From Streptomyces sp. NBC_01428 (GTDB taxonomy: Bacteria > Actinomycetota > Actinomycetes > Streptomycetales > Streptomycetaceae), in NCBI RefSeq assembly GCF_036231965.1, contig NZ_CP109499.1:2852001-2916000 (forward strand): 64,000 nt of DNA, read 5' to 3'. The position numbers and the translations under genes were made by a program. The notes beneath the pieces were generated by a model, which made no database searches, was not told where the DNA came from, and worked only from the letters and a program-made list of their open reading frames with translations. Below, piece by piece: positions 60,110-64,000 of the stretch (the first letter of the stretch is position 1; each line of letters opens with the position of its first letter).

Positions 60110-61216
60110 CTACCGCTCGGTGGCGGCGAGCTGACCGCACGCTCCGTCGATCTCCTGGCCGCGGGTGTCCCGGACGGTCACCGGCACACCGTGCGCGGCG
60201 ATCGCCTCGACGAACGCCTTCTCGTCCTCGGGCCGCGAGGCGGTCCACTTCGAGCCCGGGGTCGGGTTCAGCGGGATGAGGTTGACGTGCACGGGCTTGC
60301 CCTTGAGCATCCGGCCGAGCCGGTCGCCCCGCCACGCCTGGTCGTTGATGTCCCGGATGAGCGCGTACTCGATGGACAGGCGCCGCCCGGACTTCGCCGC
60401 GTACTCCCATCCGGCGTCCAGCACCTCGCGCACCTTCCACCGCGTGTTCACGGGGACGAGGGTGTCGCGCAGCTCGTCGTCCGGAGCGTGCAGGGAGATC
60501 GCGAGACGGCACTTGAAGCCCTCGTCGGAGAACCGGTTGATGGCGGGCACGAGGCCGACCGTCGACACGGTGATGCCGCGCTGCGAGAGGCCGAGGCCGT
60601 CCGGCTCGGGGTCGGTGAGGGCCCGGATCGACCCGACGACGCGCTTGTAGTTGGCGAGCGGCTCGCCCATCCCCATGAAGACGATGTTGCTCAGCCGCGC
60701 CGGGCCACCGGGGATCTCGCCGTCCCGCAGCGCCCGCATCCCGTCGACGATCTGGTGCACGATCTCGCCCGTCGACAGGTTCCGGTCGAGGCCGGCCTGT
60801 CCGGTGGCGCAGAACGGGCAGTTCATCCCGCAGCCGGCCTGCGAGCTGATGCACATCGTCACCCGGTCCGGGTAGCGCATCAGCACGGACTCGACGAGCG
60901 TGCCGTCGAAGAGCCGCCACAGGGTCTTGCGGGTGGTCTCCTGGTCCGTCGACAGATGCCGGACGACCGTCATCAGCTCGGGAAGCAGCGCTTCCTGGAG
61001 CTTGGCGCGCGAGGCGGCCGGGATGTCCGTCCACTGCTCGGGGTCGTGCGCGTACCGGGCGAAGTAGTGCTGCGAGAGCTGCTTGGCACGAAACGGCTTC
61101 TCACCGATCGCGGCAACCGCCTCTTTGCGCTCGGCAGGCGTGAGATCGGCAAGGTGCCGCGGCGGCTTCTTGGCTCCGCGCGGCGCTACAAAGGTGAGTT
61201 CTCCGGGCTTAGGCAT
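60110..61216 (-). CDS. rlmN: 23S rRNA (adenine(2503)-C(2))-methyltransferase, dual-specificity
   Basis: Radical SAM enzyme that methylates C2 of A2503 in 23S rRNA and A37 in some tRNAs. It is 368 residues. The [4Fe-4S] motif CGMNCPFC is near residue 120. The helper GMGEPLANY and the C-terminal methyl-carrying cysteine of GACGQLA are present. The N-terminal domain opens [15 protein letters not shown] see no ribosome site before the ATG at 61216; a TACAGC stretch a few bases upstream hints at a leaderless or very short leader. The gene lies 50 bp past the end of the TPP riboswitch, on the same strand but upstream of a different promoter. Confidence 0.95.
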   Translation of the reverse strand: MPKPGELTFVAPRGAKKPPRHLADLTPAERKEAVAAIGEKPFRAKQLSQHYFARYAHDPEQWTDIPAASRAKLQEALLPELMTVVRHLSTDQETTRKTLWRLFDGTLVESVLMRYPDRVTMCISSQAGCGMNCPFCATGQAGLDRNLSTGEIVHQIVDGMRALRDGEIPGGPARLSNIVFMGMGEPLANYKRVVGSIRALTDPEPDGLGLSQRGITVSTVGLVPAINRFSDEGFKCRLAISLHAPDDELRDTLVPVNTRWKVREVLDAGWEYAAKSGRRLSIEYALIRDINDQAWRGDRLGRMLKGKPVHVNLIPLNPTPGSKWTASRPEDEKAFVEAIAAHGVPVTVRDTRGQEIDGACGQLAATER

Positions 61217-61426
61217 GGCTGTACCAGTGTCGCAGATCGGATCGCATGACCCGGGCCCCCGTGTCCGGGCACCGGCGGAACCGGGCCGCGCCCGCTCGAT
61301 TCGGGCCTCCGAGGCCCTTGCGCCACCCAGGACACCCCGCGCACAGTGCCCGCCGGGACCACTCGCGTCCGGGCCGTTCCGGCAGAGTGCTCTCGCCTCG
61401 CGCCGCTTGGACCTAGAATCGAACTC

Positions 61427-61837
61427 GTGTCCGATAACGTGTCCCGTCCTGAGCGCCCGCCCACCGGCCTCGTCCGGCCGGCCCGGCGGCCGCCCCGCGG
61501 CGGCGGCACGATCGCCGAACCGGAATCTCGGTGTCCTGTGAACAACGACCACGCATCATCCGACCCCACTGGCTCCACCGGCCCCACCCATAACGCCGGC
61601 GCTGACGGCCCCGACCCCACGAGCACCCCCGCCGCACCCGTCGTCGTGGGCCGCCCCGCCGGGAACGGCGGCCGCCGCGTCACCATCCGCGCGCGGAGCG
61701 CCGGCCTCGCGCACAGCGACGCCGACCTCGTCGAGTTCCTCCGCCGCGCGGGCCTCCCGGACGCCGAGGACCTCCTCGACGACCCGGCATGGGTCCACTG
61801 GCAGGAGGGTCCACCCCACACCTACGGCCCGAACTGA
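61427..61837 (+). CDS. Conserved hypothetical protein, possibly leaderless
   Basis: A small protein of 136 residues if translation starts at the GTG at 61427, or 99 if at the GTG at 61538. The N-terminus is disordered (rich in P, G, T). The C-terminal 45 residues are compact and acidic: ITIRA-like strand, then [36 protein letters not shown] -10-like TAGAAT lies 8 bases before the 61427 GTG, which fits a leaderless message; I prefer this start on that basis. I recognise no family. It converges on cdsA and ends in a 15-bp hairpin. Confidence 0.65.
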   Translation: MSDNVSRPERPPTGLVRPARRPPRGGGTIAEPESRCPVNNDHASSDPTGSTGPTHNAGADGPDPTSTPAAPVVVGRPAGNGGRRVTIRARSAGLAHSDADLVEFLRRAGLPDAEDLLDDPAWVHWQEGPPHTYGPN

Positions 61838-61904
61838 CGACACCGCCCCTCCTGGTCACATGAGTCACCGTGTGGTGATCATCCGACCGGGAGGGGCGGT
61901 GTCG
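61838..61904. terminator. Bidirectional terminator between convergent genes
   Basis: Perfect 15-bp outer stem (61838-61852 and 61890-61904) around a 37-base loop that itself contains a CACC/GGTG stem. It begins right after the small gene's stop. Confidence 0.85.
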
Positions 61905-61943
61905 TAGGCACGCGGAAACGGACGCGTGGGGTGGAGAAGGCGG

Positions 61944-63083
61944 TCAGCCCGAGCCGACGAAGAGGACGAGCAGGAGCCAGACCACCGGAGCCGTCGGCAG
62001 GAGCGAGTCCAGCCGGTCCATGATGCCGCCGTGGCCCGGCAGGAGCGTGCCCATGTCCTTGATGCCGAGGTCCCGCTTGATCATCGACTCGCCGAGGTCG
62101 CCGAGCGTGGCGCTGGCCGCGACCGCGAGGCCGATGACCAGACCCTGCCACCAGGTGCCGTCGTCGATCAGGAACTGCATGCACAGCGCACCCGCGACCA
62201 TCGCGAAGCCGACCGCCCCGAACAGACCCTCGCGGGTCTTGCCGGGGCTGATGCGCGGCGCCAGCTTGTGCTTGCCGAAGCGCCAGCCGACCGCGTAGGC
62301 GCCGGTGTCGCTGACGACCGTCAGGAGCAGGAAGGTCAGGACGCGGCGCGGGCCGTCGTCGGCCGTGAGCATCATGGCCACGAAGGTCGCCAGGAACGGC
62401 ACGTAGAAGGCGGCGAAGACCCCCGCCGTGACGTCCTTGAGGTAGCCCTCGGGTGGTTCGGTCATACGCCAGACCAGGACGGCCAGCGCCGTCAGGGCCA
62501 TGGCGACCCACGCGCCCTCGGCGCCCCGCACGTATCCGGCGACGACCATGGCCGCCCCGCCGACCGCGAGCGGTACGAGGGGCGCCTTGATGCCCTTGCG
62601 CTCCTCCAGCCGTGAGGTGAGCTCCCAGAGCCCCACCACCACGGCGACCGCTATCACGCCGACGAAGACGGCCTTGACGACGAACAACGACGCGACGATC
62701 ACCGCGCCGAGCCCGACGCCCACTCCTATGGCCGCGCCCAGGTCGCGTCCCGCACTCTTCTTCGGAGGTGCGGGGGCGGGCTGGGGGGCGGCGCTGGGCA
62801 TGGGCTCCTGCGGGCTCTGCGGGTTGTGCGACGGATCGCCGTAGGGCGCCGTCGACGGTGCGTCGTCGTGGAACAAGGGGCCGCTCGGCCGAGCGGCCCC
62901 CGGGTCGTCATCCTGGTCTCCGCCATGTGCGGGTACGTCGGGCACGGTGGGCATGGGCCGAGTGTGCTGCGCGTCATGCGCATCGTACGTGGGACCCGCC
63001 GGGGTTGCCCCCTGGACAGGCCCCTGCTCGGACGGCCCCCAGTACCCGGCTTGTGGCGGCGCCCCCCAGGAAGAGTCGTTCAT
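61944..63083 (-). CDS. cdsA: Phosphatidate cytidylyltransferase
   Basis: Membrane enzyme that makes CDP-diacylglycerol from phosphatidate and CTP, the branch point of phospholipid synthesis. It is 379 residues. A proline-rich cytoplasmic N-terminus (about 1-110, typical of actinobacterial forms) precedes about seven or eight helices. The CdsA signature is at the end: SMIKRDLGIKDMGTLLPGHG, then GIMDRLDSLL. The ATG at 63083 overlaps the frr stop by one base (TGATG). The pyrH-frr-cdsA order is conserved in actinobacteria. Confidence 0.95.
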   Translation of the reverse strand: MNDSSWGAPPQAGYWGPSEQGPVQGATPAGPTYDAHDAQHTRPMPTVPDVPAHGGDQDDDPGAARPSGPLFHDDAPSTAPYGDPSHNPQSPQEPMPSAAPQPAPAPPKKSAGRDLGAAIGVGVGLGAVIVASLFVVKAVFVGVIAVAVVVGLWELTSRLEERKGIKAPLVPLAVGGAAMVVAGYVRGAEGAWVAMALTALAVLVWRMTEPPEGYLKDVTAGVFAAFYVPFLATFVAMMLTADDGPRRVLTFLLLTVVSDTGAYAVGWRFGKHKLAPRISPGKTREGLFGAVGFAMVAGALCMQFLIDDGTWWQGLVIGLAVAASATLGDLGESMIKRDLGIKDMGTLLPGHGGIMDRLDSLLPTAPVVWLLLVLFVGSG

Positions 63084-63640
63084 CAGACCTCGAGCAGCTC
63101 CGCTTCCTTGTGCTTCAGGAGCTCGTCCACCTGGGCGACGTACTTCGCCGTGGTGTCGTCGAGTTCCTTCTCCGCACGACGGACCTCGTCCTCGCCGGAC
63201 TCCTTGTCCTTGACGAGCTTGTCGAGGGCGTCCTTCGCCTTGCGGCGCACGGAACGGATCGAGACCTTGGCGTCCTCGCCCTTGGTCCGCGCGACCTTGA
63301 TGTAGTCCTTGCGACGCTCTTCCGTCAGCTCGGGGAAGGTCACACGGATGATGTTGCCGTCGTTGCTGGGGTTGACGCCCAGGTCGGAGTCGCGGATCGC
63401 CTGCTCGATGTTGCGCAGCGCGCTCTTGTCGAACGGGGTCACGATGGCCATGCGCGGCTCCGGCACGGAGAACGAGGCCAGCTGGTTGATCGGCGTCAGC
63501 GCGCCGTAGTAGTCGGCCACGATCTTGTTGAACATCGCCGGGTGCGCACGGCCGGTGCGGATCGCGGCGAAGTCCTCCTTGGCGACCACGACGGCCTTCT
63601 CCATCTTCTCCTCGGCCTCGAGGAGGGTCTCTTCGATCAC
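63083..63640 (-). CDS. frr: Ribosome recycling factor
   Basis: Splits the post-termination ribosome together with EF-G. It is 185 residues, exactly the family length. Recognisable segments are the N-terminal [34 protein letters not shown], the domain [25 protein letters not shown] and the C-terminal [20 protein letters not shown]. The start is the second of two tandem GTG codons (63640), with GGAG 6 bases upstream. It lies 171 bp downstream of pyrH and overlaps cdsA by one base. Confidence 0.97.
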   Translation of the reverse strand: MIEETLLEAEEKMEKAVVVAKEDFAAIRTGRAHPAMFNKIVADYYGALTPINQLASFSVPEPRMAIVTPFDKSALRNIEQAIRDSDLGVNPSNDGNIIRVTFPELTEERRKDYIKVARTKGEDAKVSIRSVRRKAKDALDKLVKDKESGEDEVRRAEKELDDTTAKYVAQVDELLKHKEAELLEV

Positions 63641-63811
63641 CACTTGCTCCTGCGTGTCTTGAGTAGGCCCGGCAGCTGTTCCTCGTCGGGGTCGGCAGCC
63701 GGCTGCGTCGCGTCTTGTTCCTGCACGGTTCCGGACCGGCAGGACATTGTCCATCCCCCGGTCAGGGTCCGTCCGCGTCCGGGGTTCGTACCCGGACGGG
63801 AGCGTTCCCCG

Positions 63812-64000
63812 TCAGGCCCGGCCGTTCTGGTCGCCGACGAGTGTGCCGATCTTCTCACCCTTGACGGCCCGCGCGATATTGCCCTCCGCCAGGAGCTCGA
63901 AGACCAGGATCGGCAGCTTGTTGTCCCGGCACAGCGTGATGGCCGTCATGTCGGCGACCTTGAGGTCCCGGGTGATGACCTCGCTGTAGCTGAGGGAGTC
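63812..64000 (-). CDS. pyrH: UMP kinase, C-terminal part (cut by window edge)
   Basis: The last 62 codons of uridylate kinase, which phosphorylates UMP to UDP. The visible part includes [20 protein letters not shown], then [29 protein letters not shown], the closing region of the amino acid kinase fold with the UMP/ATP contacts. It ends with VGDQNGRA. It is upstream of frr on the same strand, the standard arrangement. Confidence 0.95.
   Translation of the reverse strand, partial: DSLSYSEVITRDLKVADMTAITLCRDNKLPILVFELLAEGNIARAVKGEKIGTLVGDQNGRA

Noticed and set aside
1..64000. CRISPR array, prophage, insertion sequence, biosynthetic gene cluster
   Set aside because: I found no regularly spaced repeats, transposase, integrase, phage structural gene or NRPS/PKS/terpene core enzyme. 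The gene content is core and accessory metabolism.

Overview
The window is chromosomal DNA of a Streptomyces species or a very close relative. The evidence is very high GC with strong third-position bias, many GTG/TTG starts, Tat and lipobox signals, sortase genes, a DasR-like site before a chitinase, a DmdR/IdeR-like iron box, and a gene order (ispG-rseP-dxr at the left, rlmN-cdsA-frr-pyrH at the right) that I recognise from Streptomyces core chromosomes. I see no insertion sequence, prophage, CRISPR array, tRNA or rRNA gene. Nearly all open reading frames longer than the genes listed here are GC-driven shadows.

Layout. 1-5.3 kb: the start of an unidentified gene, a GNAT acetyltransferase, a pair of intergenic repeats, then the MEP isoprenoid genes ispG and dxr with the site-2 protease rseP between them. 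5.8-15.3 kb: acyl-CoA dehydrogenase, an aldehyde dehydrogenase, its probable PucR regulator, a TraD/TraG-like membrane ATPase and GABA aminotransferase gabT. 15.5-18.1 kb: a PAP2 phosphatase converging on a three-domain GH18 chitinase. 18.3-26.1 kb: a polyamine operon (aldehyde dehydrogenase, PotD-, PotA-, PotB- and PotC-like transporter, PuuB-like FAD oxidase) followed by a small gene whose ribosome site sits in a hairpin. 26.3-35 kb: NADAR protein, MFS exporter, DUF4190 protein, an adenosine-deaminase-family enzyme that is probably 6-aminodeoxyfutalosine deaminase, a glycerophosphodiesterase, a serine hydrolase, a small membrane protein and an FprA-type ferredoxin reductase behind an iron box. 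35.2-43.2 kb: ECF sigma factor with a membrane partner, a sortase overlapping a miniature surface protein, and a secreted subtilase translationally coupled to an FG-GAP protein. 43.3-45.8 kb: DrrAB-like exporter with a DUF4097 protein. 46-51 kb: a second polyamine locus (orphan PotD-like protein, aldehyde dehydrogenase, Lrp regulator, class III aminotransferase). 51.2-56 kb: an unusual ABC pair, a VOC protein, a LOG-family protein and an LAETG surface protein. 56.1-60.1 kb: thiamin ABC transporter under a TPP riboswitch. 60.1-64 kb: rlmN, a small hypothetical gene, cdsA, frr and the end of pyrH.

The strongest theme is amine catabolism. Three separate loci carry an aldehyde dehydrogenase of the aminobutyraldehyde/semialdehyde type, two carry class III aminotransferases, two have adjacent regulators of different families (PucR, Lrp), and two have polyamine-binding proteins but only one has transport permeases. 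Together they could import polyamines, oxidise or transaminate them to aminobutyraldehydes, and pass them through GABA to succinate. The most novel signals are non-coding: the hairpin that hides a ribosome binding site at 18.7 kb, a TPP riboswitch expression platform with an apparent anti-aptamer loop, repeated operator-like elements before pucR and before the polyamine operon, and an operator placed on the start codon of the MFS exporter gene.
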